Under the pieces are notes generated by a model. The model saw only the letters and a program-made list of their open reading frames with translations, ran no database searches and was not told where the DNA came from. The translations under genes and the position numbers were made by a program. A stretch of DNA of 64,000 bases, taken from Undaria pinnatifida. Taxonomy: Eukaryota; Sar; Phaeophyceae; Laminariales; Alariaceae. Below, piece after piece: positions 11,091-22,269 of this stretch (position 1 is its first letter; every line of letters starts with the position of its first letter). The stretch spans positions 11,680,524 through 11,744,523 of the forward strand of contig JABAKD010000029.1 in the NCBI GenBank assembly GCA_012845835.1, written 5' to 3'.

Positions 11091-12660
11091 ACTATAAATC
11101 CTCAAAGGGGACAAACCTGACGATTGAAGCAATAAGACATCCCTTTATATCATCTGGCTTGTAATGTTTACTATTCTAGAAGGTTTGATGTTAGATGCAG
11201 CATGCAACCCAGTGTTTAAGTGTAGTAAATAACGTGTTAAATCTTCATAATTTGTTGTTGTATGATACATCGATCGAAAGCTAGAATATTTTATAGAATA
11301 TTTGTAGGTACCATTATTTTCTGACATCGCTAATTATAAGGAAGAGATACGTATTGTCAAATACAACAGGCGAGGTGACGTGGTCATGCACTGTTTGTCA
11401 CCATCATCATACAGTTACCATTATTTTCTGACATCGCTAATTATACGAAAGAGATACGTATTGCTAAATACAGCATGCAAGGTGATGTATGTGGCCATGT
11501 ACTGTCTCCGCCATTGAGCATTAGAGGGAGGGATGCGAATCGTCAGTTTTAAAGGAACGCTTGGTATACATGTGCTCAATTACGTTACCTCGTTAGTCAT
11601 ACTTGGTATACACGCGCTCAATTACGTTACCTCGTTAGTAATACTTCGCTTGGCATAGGTTGGGAGGCGATCATGCAGACGGTATGTACGAAATACCCTA
11701 CGTAATGGGTTGGTAAGGTTGTTTACCGCAATTTTAACACATCTGCCTGTGCTTCCTTTTCCAAATTATTTTTGTCTCAAATAAATGTACGATTTCACGC
11801 CTATGATTTTACCTTGTCGATGTGGGGCTCTGCGGTCGTCAATTTCAAGTCAGAGATACGTCCTACAAATACATCAGGCGAGGTGGGTATGTGATGTCAT
11901 ATATATGCGATGTCATCACTATTGATCGCGAGGGTGATTTTACTTCGTGAGGTAAATGGTACTGTGTTTCGTAGAGGTCGTCTCAGGAGGGTATGCGATG
12001 GGTCGGCAGTGTGGTTTATCGCAATTTTATCAGGTCTGCCTGTGCTTCCTTTTCAACTTATTATTGTCTCAAATGTACGATTTCACGTCCATGGTTTTTA
12101 CCGTGCCGCTGTGGGGCTCTGAGGTCGCCAATTCTAAGACAGAGATACATCTTACAAATACAGCAGTTGATGTGGGCATGCAACGTCATATATATGCGAT
12201 GTCACTACTATTGAACGCGAGGGTGACTTTACTTCGTCAGGCATATGCTACTGCGTTTCGTAAAGGTTGTCTCACGTGGACATGCGATGTTCCCACTATT
12301 GAACGCGAGGGTGACTTTACTTCGTTAGGCACATTCCACTGCGTTTGGAATGGTAGAGGTTGTCAGGCAATCATGTAAGCGGATGGAGGCACGAAATACC
12401 CTGCGTAATAGGTTGGTCGTGTGGTTTACCGCAGTGTTAACATCCCTGTCTGTACTTACTTTTCACATTATTATAGACTATATATAGTGTACGCTTATAC
12501 GTCCTGTTTTCTCCCCACTGTCGTCGAAGATGTTGTAGTCCTGTAGATGTCGCGTCCATGTCTGGTGCTCTTGTTAGTGGTGTTCATGAAAACATGCCCT
12601 AACATGTAGTAGATGATCGCTGAGTGGTGTTCCTTTCCTTTACATCAAGCCAGGTAGTAT
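11090..12660 (+). repeat. Segmental duplication E, second copy with internal repeats
   Basis: 11105-11340 and 12358-12660 match copy 1 at 8745-9300. Between them are further partial copies: ACCATTATTTTCTGACATCG recurs at about 11310 and 11417; GGCGATCATGCAGACGG recurs at about 11664; TACGTTACCTCGTTAGT occurs twice at 11581-11640; ACTATTGA(A/T)CGCGAGGGTGA occurs three times from 11919 to 12316. No gene is supported. Confidence 0.65.
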
Positions 12661-13095
12661 ATGCCAACGCAACCGCTTGCTTGAAAAACGACAAAGAAAT
12701 TCCTCACACACCTGACACAGAGAAGACGCGCCCGAAGATTATTCAGTATACCGACGGTCAGGAACAGGTTATCGAGCAGCGCACTTGATTTGTACTACCG
12801 CTCCTCACTCCACCTAAGACACTACGGGCATGCGTTGGACCCAGTTTGCTGATGCCCAAAACCAATTTCAAAGGAGGTGATGTGGTGGGCGAATGCTATA
12901 ATGATTTGCGCTGCTTCGATTACCCTGCCTCTCGTTCTGTTTGTTCTTGCGTTCTTGATGAACCTGTCATTTGGCAACGAGCAGTTGTGACGCATTTTTA
13001 GGTTTGTGGAAAGACTTTATGTGGACTATGTGATGTTTCTGACTCGTAGGGACCTCAATTTGGAACCCAGGGTACATGGGTTCCATCTTTTGACT
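12660..13095 (+). repeat. Segmental duplication F, copy 1
   Basis: This roughly 430-bp segment, from TATGCCAACGCAACCGCTTG to GGGTTCCATCTTTTGACTG, recurs at 13655-14095. A short hydrophobic frame around 12890-12990 is open in both copies, but too short and start-less to call. Confidence 0.75.
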
Positions 13096-13099
13096 GGTG

Positions 13100-13655
13100 T
13101 TCGTATGCGGACGTATATATGGTTTTAGTGTGTCGTGTGTCCGCATGGTTTTCGTTTCACGTATGTTTTGGTTGATATTCTAGACTTGGTTATCGTATTG
13201 TTTCAAAGTGGTGCTTTCCGCGTTTTTGACGCCACACGTATATGTTTTGGTTCATGTTCTAGACTTTGTTATCGTGTTGTTTCGGAGCGGTATTTTCGAA
13301 TACATGTTATTTTGTAACCACGTAGTTTTTGCTACACGTGTACGTTTTGGTTGATGTTCTAGGTTTCGTTATCGTATTGTATCAGGGTGGTGTTTTCGGA
13401 TACATATTATTTTGTTTTGTTTGTTTTGCAACCACGTGGTTTTTTCTACACGTACTTTTTGTTTGATGTTCTAGACTTCATTATCGTATTGTATCAGAAT
13501 CGTGTTTTCGAATATATATTGGTGTACAGTGGTTGGGGGGGGGGGGGGGGGGAAGGGGGGGAGGGGGGGAAAGGGGGGGGGGCTGTTGTATATATCTGCA
13601 AAACGTATTTTTGTACGCCGAGAAAACTGCTATCGGGGGGCCTAAAACGAAGTTA
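13100..13655 (+). repeat. Imperfect T/G-rich tandem repeat ending in a poly-G tract
   Basis: TTTGGTTGATGTTCTAG-like words recur at about 13167, 13247, 13346 and 13459, followed by GTTATCGTATTGTTTC-like sequence. Related units are at 14190-14330. Spacing is uneven (80-113 bp). Positions 13533-13580 are nearly pure G. Confidence 0.6.
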
Positions 13656-14095
13656 GTATATGTCAACCCAACCGATTGCTTGAAAACGACAAATAAAACT
13701 CCTCACACACCTGATACAGCGGAGACGCGGCCCGAAGATTGTTCAGTATACCGACGGTCAGGAACAGGTTATCGAGCAGCGCACTTGATTTTTACAACCG
13801 CTCCTCACTCCACCTAAGACACTACGGGCATGCGTTGGACCCAGTTCGCTTATCCTCAAAACCAATTGCAAAGGAGGTGATGTGGTGGGCGAATGCTGTA
13901 ATGATTTGCGCTGCTGTGATTACCCCGTCTCTCGTTCTGTTTGTTCTTGCGTTCTTGATGAATCTGTTATTGGGCAACGAGCAGTTTTGACGCATTTTAG
14001 GTTTGTGTAAATAATATAGGTGGACTATGTGATGTTTCTGGCTCGTAGGGACCTCAATTTGGAACCCAGGGTTTATGGGTTCCATCTTTTGACTG
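13655..14095 (+). repeat. Segmental duplication F, copy 2
   Basis: It matches 12660-13095 with scattered substitutions and small indels over the whole length. Confidence 0.75.
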
Positions 14096-14740
14096 GGTTT
14101 TGTATGTGAACGTATGTGGTTTTAGTGCGCGGACATCCTTAAGATTTGATAATTATGTGTCCGCGTGGTTGTTGCTACACGTGTATGTTTTGGTCGATGT
14201 TCTAGAATTCTTTATCGTGTTATTTCAGAGTGGTGTTTTCGAATACGTATTGGTTTACGTTGATGTTCTAGACTTCGTTATCGTGTTTCAGAGTGGTGTC
14301 TTCGAGTACATATTGGTTTACAGTGGTTGGGGGGGGCTGTTGTGCATATCTGCAAAACGTATTTGTGTACGCCGAGAAAACTGCTTCGGGGGGCTAAGAA
14401 CGAAGTTGCAAGGGACGTTTGGGAATTTCAACGTTCCCCCTCACGGCTTTTGTCAAGTATGGTTGAATGCATATGTATCCCTGAAGATAAACATTCAACA
14501 ACCAACCTTGACAACTATGGGTTATAACGGTATCATAATACTCTTGTAATGCCGTTACTGTTTATAGTTTGACTATGTGTGTATTCCTTTTTTTTCTAAA
14601 CGGTGTGGATTGAATACAAATACTGAGCGAGGCTAAGGTTAAAGCCTTAGAATGAAAGTTTACAAGAAGGTTTTATAAATATATAAAAAATCATTCCTTG
14701 AATATCGAGTCATTCCTTGGTGTCATGGACTTTGGTCAGG
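14095..14740. other. No gene; remnants of the T/G-rich repeat
   Basis: 14160-14330 carries two further units of the T/G repeat. The 149-residue frame 14100-14549 simply reads through it. The rest is AT-rich without recognisable features. Confidence 0.4.
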
Positions 14741-14741
14741 A

Positions 14742-15125
14742 GTTTTTTGTCTCGGCCTAAGTATGCGATTCGCGGAACTGGAATTCTCGGTCGAATATGG
14801 CTTGGTTCGAGCGCCGCCTTCGGGGGGGGGCTCCAACGCCCCTCGCCCTGCTGTGTCCGTTCCGCACATCGACGTGAACGCGGACGGGCGCCGAGCGAGA
14901 CGAGCGAGTGTCGAGGAGGAATTTTGGAAAAATTGTTGAATCTTAATGGCTGCAACGCCTGAATGATTTACAAAATTGGCATCATTTCCAAACGGTACGT
15001 GATAATGTTTGGAATTTTGCGGTGGCATACTCTCGAGCGTTAGTTTCTTTGCTGTACTTTTTTACTAGTTCGTTTGGTTTCTTGCTCGGCATTTTATTGC
15101 TTTTGTTTCTGCTCGTTTTGCCAGC
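14742..15125 (+). repeat. RepB, copy 2
   Basis: It aligns with 4126-4510 from TTTTGTCTCGGCCTAAGTAT through GTTCGTTTGGTTTCTTGCTC. It has a small deletion in the middle relative to copy 1 (the AAATACCG segment is missing). Confidence 0.75.
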
Positions 15126-15279
15126 TGGAAATTCAATTTTTTAGTGTGGGTTCACCTAAAACGTGACACAAGTTACCGACGATATCCAACAACATCGTGA
15201 CACAAATTACCGACGGCAAGACGTTTCGTGACAAAAAAACTCCCAAATCATGATACTTTCACGTAACAGAATTTCGAGA

Positions 15280-16180
15280 CAAAACTAAGCAGGTAGAGCC
15301 GTCTCTTCGGCCTTTGGCCCTGGCTTTAGCACGGCCGCTGACACTCCAGGCAGCCTCTGCTGTAGGCATGAACGAATGCGGTTGATTCGCAGCGAACTAT
15401 CCCGCTGTGCTGGCTTCTATGTGGCCATTGTCCATGCCATTTCATGTCACCTCCCTTCTGTTTTGAGCTCGTCGTCGTACGGTTGAGGTACGAGGAAACC
15501 CGTACGTACTGGGTGAGAACAGCAGTATGTACGACGAGCATGAACGCCAATTGACGACATTGGCAAACACAAAATAGCAGGTGTAGCAGCAGTAGCCGAA
15601 GGGCGAAACGTCTAGCACATAATGCAGCAACTAGTAGCAACCAGAACTACAGCAGATAGCTCAAAGTGCAGTGCGAGTGCCGTTGGCAAGTTTAGTCGTA
15701 CACGCATCACTCTGTCCAATATATATAACAGAATCTCGAGACAAAACCAAGCAGATAGAAGAGCCGTCTCTTCGGCCTTTGGCCCTGGCTTCAGCACGGC
15801 CGCTGACACTCCAGCCAGCCTCTGCTGTAGCCATGAACAAGTGCGGTTGATTCGCAGCGAACTATCCCGCTGTGCTCGCTTCTACGTGGCCATTGTCCAT
15901 GCCATTTCATGTCACCGCCCTTCTGTTTTGAGCTCGTCGTCGTGCGGTTGAGGTACGAGGAAACCCGCACGTACTCGGTGAGAACAGCAGTATGTACGAC
16001 GAGCATGAACGCCAACTGACGACATTGGCAAACACAACAGCAGGTGTACAGCAGTAGCCGAAGGGCGAAACATCTAGCACATAATGCAGCAACAAGTAGC
16101 AACCAGAACTACAGCAGATAGCTCAAAGTGCAGTGCGAGTGCCGTTCGTCGGCAAGTTTAGTCGTACACGCATCACTCTC
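15280..16180 (+). repeat. Tandem duplication, period ~463 bp
   Basis: The two units are about 15285-15705 and 15735-16180. GCAGCAACTAGTAGCAACC at 15621 returns as GCAGCAACAAGTAGCAACC at 16084. Both contain GAGCCGTCTCTTCGGCCTTT-type starts and end at TTTAGTCGTACACGCATCAC. Minus-strand frames of 103-104 residues are conserved between units only because the DNA is. Confidence 0.85.
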
Positions 16181-16189
16181 AAGAGCCAA

Positions 16190-16930
16190 CAAGAGGCAGG
16201 GCAGGGGCCCCCAACACAGAGACACGTGACAACCACGGCCAGCTGTCGATCGCGTAATTGGCCGGTAGTCCGTGCTTCGGTGGGTGTATCGGAAGTCGTT
16301 CGTAGTACTACTGCTGTGGACCGTCGAAAGACCACGTGACATGTGACATCCCGTTCTGGTGGCAGCCTCGCCGGTAGACCCCCCATTTTTTTTTTTTCTT
16401 TTCTTTTTCTTGGCCCCATGCACCCATTTCCTTTCCTTTCTCTTCTTTGTTCTTTGTTTCTTTTTTCCAATTGACTTGCGTCTGTTGTGCGTATGCGTAG
16501 TGATAGATACTACGTGTGATATATACGTGGTAGTCTTTCTTGGGTGGCAAGCGGTATAGTCGGATTTCCCAGGCGCGAGTAATGAGACGTATGCACCGGT
16601 ATAATGAGACGTATGCACCGGTATAATGAGACGTATGCACCGGTATGGACCTGGCACATCGTATGTATACTGACTCCTGATCTCACTTTTATATGTTTCT
16701 GGTGGAGGCATGAATTGCGTCAGCTGTGATTTATGCGTGTACCACCTTGGGTTGTTTGTGTTTTTCCCTAGGGTGTTCCTCTGCTCCAGAGTGACTGGAA
16801 CCAGTCCTGTGACCACGGACTGGATAGTGCGAGCTAATGTGAGAACAACAACAACTGAACTATTGCCTGTTTCTTGACCTTTCAGCTGCTTCCTGCAAAT
16901 TTGGTTTTTCAGCCAACACGATTTTGAACC
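16190..16930. other. No gene; polypyrimidine tract and a 22-bp triplet repeat
   Basis: 16381-16475 is a T/C-rich tract. 16579-16645 carries three copies of a 22-bp unit (AATGAGACGTATGCACCGGT core). A 235-residue minus frame spans the region, but it includes the poly-A/G complement as a Lys-rich run and has no recognised domain. Confidence 0.4.
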
Positions 16931-17300
16931 CTATGCAAAGATCCTGTTTCGTTTTAATCAATTGTCAGCCGGCCGCCCCGGTGGTCTAGTGGTTTTACCC
17001 TCGAATACCTCCAACGTTTGGTTGTCCTTGAGTTCGACACCCACCACGATGAATATGACCTAATTTGCAAAAATGCAATCAAAAAAAGAGATCAACTGCT
17101 GAGAGCGCCTGCTGGGTACAATTCGACGCGAGTCGACGAGGGAAGAAAATGCTCGATTCTCCTCGCGGTAAAAATGAAGGCACGTGCCGAAGTGGGGAGG
17201 GAGGAGGAGGGCCCGCTATGTGACCCCGGATCTGAGTTACTATTACTGGGAGGGAGCGCGAGAATAGTGCGGGGATGATAAATGGGATGAAGAAAAAAAA
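16931..17300 (+). repeat. tRNA-derived SINE family, copy 2
   Basis: Box A TGGTCTAGTGG is at 16982-16992 and box B GAGTTCGACAC at 17030-17040. The body keeps CTGAGAGCGCC, GACGAGGGAAGAAAATGC and AAAATGAAGGCACGTGCC. It continues through CCCCGGATCTGAG to an A-rich end (GGGATGAAGAAAAAAAA), which looks like the intact 3' end of the family. Confidence 0.8.
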
Positions 17301-18135
17301 ATGTTGCAAAGAAAGGTACATGATTATTTCTACAAGTAAATAATATGTCAGTCTCTGGGAAATACGCGCGGCACCATCAGCAGTCGTCATGGTAGAGACA
17401 CTCCGGATATTATGTATTGAGGGGACGCGTCCGATTTCGACAACGTGAAAGCAATCACGAAGCAAAGATAGCAGACACACATATCCTGCCTTCTCGAGAA
17501 AAAACAGAGAAGAAGCGCTACGCCAACCTCCCGTACGAGCAAAGCCACCCCCGCACCTATCTTAGACAACGCCGACGCAACGAGAGATCGCCCTCCTCTT
17601 CTTCGTTTTCCTCCTCGCCCGCAACCACGCAGACCAATCAATGCGACAGCCTTCACGTAACAAACAAAGCAATCTTCTTCCAAAACCTCGCCGGCTGACA
17701 TGGCCCCATGTCGACGTTTGATGCAAACCGACTTTGCATCCTGTCGACTTCGAACCTCCATTGCCACGGGGACAGCAGTGCAGTCTCTTCATTAATGCCA
17801 AGGCCTCTTTTGTTTCGCCTAGAGGCGACGCAGGTTCTCAATAATACTATTTTCGGTATTTTTGTTTGATAGACGCCAACTTTTACTTGACGGCGCATTT
17901 AACATAGTAATAGTGTGTTTCGCCTATCCTTGCCTTCTTTGTTGTATAATATTACGTTTTTTTTCTGTCAAATCATGACTTTCATAATCCCATGTTCGTA
18001 TTAAACTCTTGGCATTACTTTAAAGTTCAATGCATGCCAAATCGGACAGCTACACCTTAAGATGTCGAAGTGCTGCCCTGCCCTACCCGAAGCATGGGCG
18101 CCGGCGAATGCCGGCGCCCATGCGGAGCCCTTGTA
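17300..18135 (+). repeat. Segmental duplication D, copy 2, with extra 5' sequence
   Basis: 17632-18125 matches 7735-8220. The extra 17300-17630 has no counterpart in copy 1, so one of the two copies gained or lost it. It ends in the hairpin at 18092-18123 with the loop in the opposite sense. Confidence 0.7.
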
Positions 18136-18660
18136 TGTATATATAATTAATCTGCTTATTGAACACATTGATGTGGACGAAGTAGTTGGTGTTTCATCAG
18201 TGCCATCGCTGGATCCCGTCCTGTTTGCGGGTGACATGTGATGAGCTGTGGGAGGTTTTTAAAAAAGAAGGAGGGGGGGGGGGAAGGGGGGAAAATAAAT
18301 AAATAAAAAAGGGGGGGCGGGAAAGCGGGTTTCCCCCCGCCCCCCTTGGGTGGCTTGCCTTTATCGTTTTTATCTACTTGTTCCGAAACGTCTCATAATT
18401 TAATGACTTTGTCAGCCTTTTTGTAGCATTTCAATTCGTATATTGTAAGAAACCACTCTTCACACGTCACGATAGTATATCCGAAAGGGACTCGAACAAA
18501 TTCGAAGGGGGGCACAATAAAGCATACCCGGGTGGGTCGAAATCTACTGAGAGCCGACGTGTTCAGACAAGTCTACTTGCGTAAGTTGCCGTCAACCACC
18601 CAAATTTCTCGGGTCACTCAGGCTACCACGTGGGGCCGTCTCTGAGCGCTTGATATATTT
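18135..18660. other. No gene; short G/A simple sequence
   Basis: 18255-18345 holds G runs, AAATA repeats and a CCCCCC run. The remainder shows nothing recognisable. Confidence 0.4.
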
Positions 18661-18661
18661 T

Positions 18662-18950
18662 AAAAAATAACAATACACTCCACCTGTGAGATCGAAGATT
18701 TTGTCGAAACTCATATTTGCAAGCTGTGTGTGATACTCCGATCGCGCGTATTACGGGTTGTGTGTCCCCATTAAGGATATAGGTCGGCGACTCCCCTTGC
18801 AACTGCAGTGTAGCTTATCAGGGTCAACAGGGTGATGCTAGTCAGTCTGTGCGCGGAAACTATAAAACCCGTTTTTGAGGGGGACAAAATCTGACAGCTG
18901 TGGAAGGAAATACATCAGTTTATCAAGTGAATCCCGTAAGTCGAATAATA
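18662..18950 (+). repeat. RepA, copy 3
   Basis: It runs from ACACTCCACCTGTGAGATCG to AATCCCGTAAGTCGAATAA with a few differences from copies 1 and 2. The decayed Ty3/Gypsy-type sequence begins directly after it. Confidence 0.8.
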
Positions 18951-20008
18951 TAAAAATGCACGACCCTCCTGCAGGAGATTAAGCCAAGGGTGGTACTCGG
19001 CAACGTGGAACCGGGGGAAAGCGGGGTTGACATCGTGCAGGCCTTTGTAAGGTCGGAGCCCAGAAACCTCCTACTCGAATGTTCACCACAGCTACCGAAC
19101 TCAAAACTGTAGCGCACCAGCGTTCAACCCATATTGGACGCGTCTTACCAGACAGAGAAGGCGGAGCTTAAAGCGGCTAGCGTGGGAACATTTCATTCCG
19201 TCAACCGGGGCCGTACTCTTCCAAGTGCTGGAGGACCATACCAGACTTGAGGGGGTGTTATGGCGGCGGATGAAGTGGGACATAAAAGGTACGGTGAGCC
19301 GTGTCCGTGGCTTTATGGTCGTGGCTTAACCGGGCGCAGAACAGCGGCGGGTAGTTCTGTGAGTGTAGGAGTACCATCTGGGAAGAAACGAGCGTTTGTG
19401 GCCGCCACCAATACAGCGGGTATCCCTAAAGCTGAGGAGAAACTCCACGAGGAGGGGAGTGGAGAGGGCTACCGGCCCCAACACCTCCTTAGGAGGCATC
19501 TTAGGCCACAACGGAACGTACTTCATGAAAAGGGGAGCCGGCGAAAGGACTGCCTTTTCGTTTGAACACCATATGCTCTCCAAAACCAAGGCTCACGTTA
19601 CGGCGCGAGAAACCCTCCGCAGGCACGTACCAACCCCACGCGATAGACATAGAGACAGCCGAATAGCTATGATTTGAGGACTTCGTGAAGGTAATAACAG
19701 GACAGGAGGGGTATACGATCCCACCCACCGTTAGCCGAGGAGAAGCTGCCACCGTGATCACCAAATTCACCATACCACCCATGGCGAGGGAGACGCTCGG
19801 GGGGCTGACAGCCAGAGACTTGCTGACTACGCGAGGATCCGAGGATGTAACCGTCGGGGAATATACATGCTCGAGGGCCTACCCGCTCTACAGCTGGAGG
19901 ACGTGGAAACGGTCACACGTGCGGTCACGAGAGCGACCACCAGAGCGCTCACGGAGGCAGTGTCAACCCCGAAGTTGACGCTACCCACCGAGACCGAAGC
20001 AGGCACGC

Positions 20009-21253
20009 TTGCTAAAAGACCACGCATACTTGGCGGGTAGCCAGAAACGAGACGCGACGCTAGGGCCCATGTTCAAGGAGTCGGGCTCGGGGGAAGCCGA
20101 GTACCTGACAGACGACAACGGGGTCCTGTGGTACGCACCCAGGGAGGGGGGAAAACACTTTGGCCATACCGAGGACATTGATACCGGGGGTGTTGTCCCT
20201 GGTCGATAGCACCTTCGGCCACCCCGGCGTGGCTCGCACAACACTGTTGGTGAGAGATAAACACAGCTGGCCGTCGCTGCGAAAGGACGTGCGACACTAT
20301 GTGCTACATGCGGGTGCCGCCGACGGAAAAGGATGAACAGCCGCCAAGTATAGATGATGCCAGGTCAGGTTTCTACAACCGTGGGAAGTTCTAGAAATAG
20401 ACATTTAATCCTTCCACCAAGTATCGTCGGATGGCCACCGGTATTTGCTGGTGGCGTTCGACAGGGCCAGAAAGTTCCTCTTCAGGTATCCCCTCGCCTC
20501 CAAGGGATATCTGGAAGTCAGCCGGAAGTTGGTGAACCTGATGCTGACCTTTTGCGTGCCGCAATCAATCAGGAGCGACAGAGGGGGGGAGTTCACGGCG
20601 CAAGTGGTCGGCCACTTGTGTAGGTGGTTGAATATAGCCCCGAATCACGGTCCGGCGGACTTCGCGCGGAGCCAAGGGGCTGCGGAGCGGATGGGAGGGT
20701 GGCCACAGGAGGTCCTGCTGATACTGGGCAAGAAATGGCCGCTGTGGTGGAATCAGCATGTGCTCCCCGCTTGCTGGATCCAGCCGGTGACAACTGACCC
20801 GGCGTTACCATCCAACGCGACACCCTTCCGTGTCTAGTTCGGCCGCGACGCGCGCACGCAAATCGGCACAATGACTTTCAGCCTGGACGCACCTGAGTTC
20901 CGAGGAGGACTTGACAGTTTTGTGGCGGACAAACATTAATCATTTGTGGGGGTAAGGCCGTTCTGGAGAAGCAGCGGGCCGACAAAGACAAGGCACGAAA
21001 CGCATTGAACGCACACTTTGAGCGCGGCTCACCAGGAAGGCACACCAAGGTGGGGGACCTGGTGATGGTTAAGCAGCCAGACAGTTCCCTAGCCAGACAG
21101 GGAACACACCCCGAGTTGAGCCACGAACACTGGACAGCGTCCTGGAAAATAGTAAGTATTCCCAGACCTGGGTCACGCTTGGTGGTCAACCTCAGCGGAC
21201 TCAGAATCCGGAGGCGGACGGTGTCGGTGGCGAACGTAAACCCTGCCATCTAA
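20009..21253 (+). pseudogene. Ty3/Gypsy-like integrase, broken by stops and frameshifts
   Basis: In order I see an HHCC-like zinc-binding stretch (GHPGVARTTLL at about 20217-20249, with the CGC cysteines at about 20312 shifted by one base), then the catalytic core: WEVLEID near 20381-20402, SDRGGEF near 20572-20592 and QGAAER near 20674-20691, matching the D-D-E pattern. A GDLVMVKQ-like C-terminal strand is at about 21055-21078. The frame is closed by a TAA at 20406-20408 right after the first catalytic Asp and a TAG near 20835, with further shifts before 21000. Family-level identity is good. The copy cannot make a functional integrase as it stands. Confidence 0.7.
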
Positions 21254-21349
21254 AACCGGCCGACCTGCGTCATGAAATTGAAGTCGAGTTAGAGCACGCG
21301 TTCTCGGGACCAAACTTCGGGTTGGCAAAAGCGTCCACACCGGCGCCCC

Positions 21350-21883
21350 GTGTACACTGTGTGGGACCGCAAAGCAGTCCGGGGGAAGGGTGACGCATGG
21401 GCCTGGGAATGTCGATGCCGTTATCAGGACGAAGCTAAAGCTCACTGGTTAACAGAGGATGAAGCAAAGTATAGCTTTACGCCCCTTCAGCTGGACGTGT
21501 TCCATGAAATGTGGGGTGTTTACCAGGCGACGGACTGTGGTCCCAAGCCCGACGGCATCCGGTCCAAGGGAGAACGACGCGCTGCGTCCAGGGAGGAAGC
21601 GCTAACCCGACACCCGGTAGGTACTCAGGTGAAGAGGGAATTCGCGGACGACGTGGGCGAGTCGACGACGCTCACGGGGTTGCTCTACGGCTCCGGCGAA
21701 CCATTGTGGCGAATACGCTCTCCGGACGGGGATTGGGCGGAGCTGAATAGCCAGGAGATGAATAGGGGGAGGCAAACGTTAGCCGCACGTCACCCATTTC
21801 ACCAAATGGAGAATCTACCCGCAAACATAAGAAGAATACGTCCCGAGAATCGAGGGCATGCATTTCGGAGCAGAAGGCGTTAA
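21350..21883 (+). CDS. Possible 3' open frame of the decayed Ty3/Gypsy element
   Basis: This open frame of up to 177 residues starts at a non-ATG position. It contains acidic and aromatic stretches (HPVGTQVKREF; LWRIRSPDGDWAELNSQEMN) that look like a small Tudor/chromo-like beta-barrel fold, as often found C-terminal to integrases. It lies about 100 bp after the integrase C-terminus on the same strand. I infer that it is the tail of the same polyprotein rather than a host gene. No start codon is convincing. Confidence 0.35.
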   Translation: MYTVWDRKAVRGKGDAWAWECRCRYQDEAKAHWLTEDEAKYSFTPLQLDVFHEMWGVYQATDCGPKPDGIRSKGERRAASREEALTRHPVGTQVKREFADDVGESTTLTGLLYGSGEPLWRIRSPDGDWAELNSQEMNRGRQTLAARHPFHQMENLPANIRRIRPENRGHAFRSRRR

Positions 21884-22269
21884 ACAAAGAATGGACCGCA
21901 AGATCAACCAGGACCTTCGTCAACAGCATTACACGTTCCGGCGTGGTCCAACCTGGGGGGGTGCACACGAGTACTTGATCCATGTACTGGGTTATGGAAG
22001 AGAAGGGAAGGCTCAAGAACGTCCGTTTTCGGGAACCATTTGCGCATGCCGTTTCCTGGAAGAGAAGAGAAGTTTCAAGATCGTCGGTCTACCGTCGTCT
22101 ACGGGAAGCGTTCGCTGAAACGGAGGGGCGGTTTTGGGGGATGGAGGAGAGTATCCTGAGTCACAGACGCTGGGGCGCCTCGACTAGCATTTTCGCCTTG
22201 CGGCAATATGCTGGGGGGGTGTTACGGCGTCTTGGTTTCAGGATACTAGTAATACAATTATGTGCATAG

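Noticed and set aside
16109-16816. 235-residue minus-strand ORF with Lys-rich stretch
   Set aside because: It spans a polypyrimidine tract and a 22-bp repeat; no domain, and composition is explained by the simple sequence.
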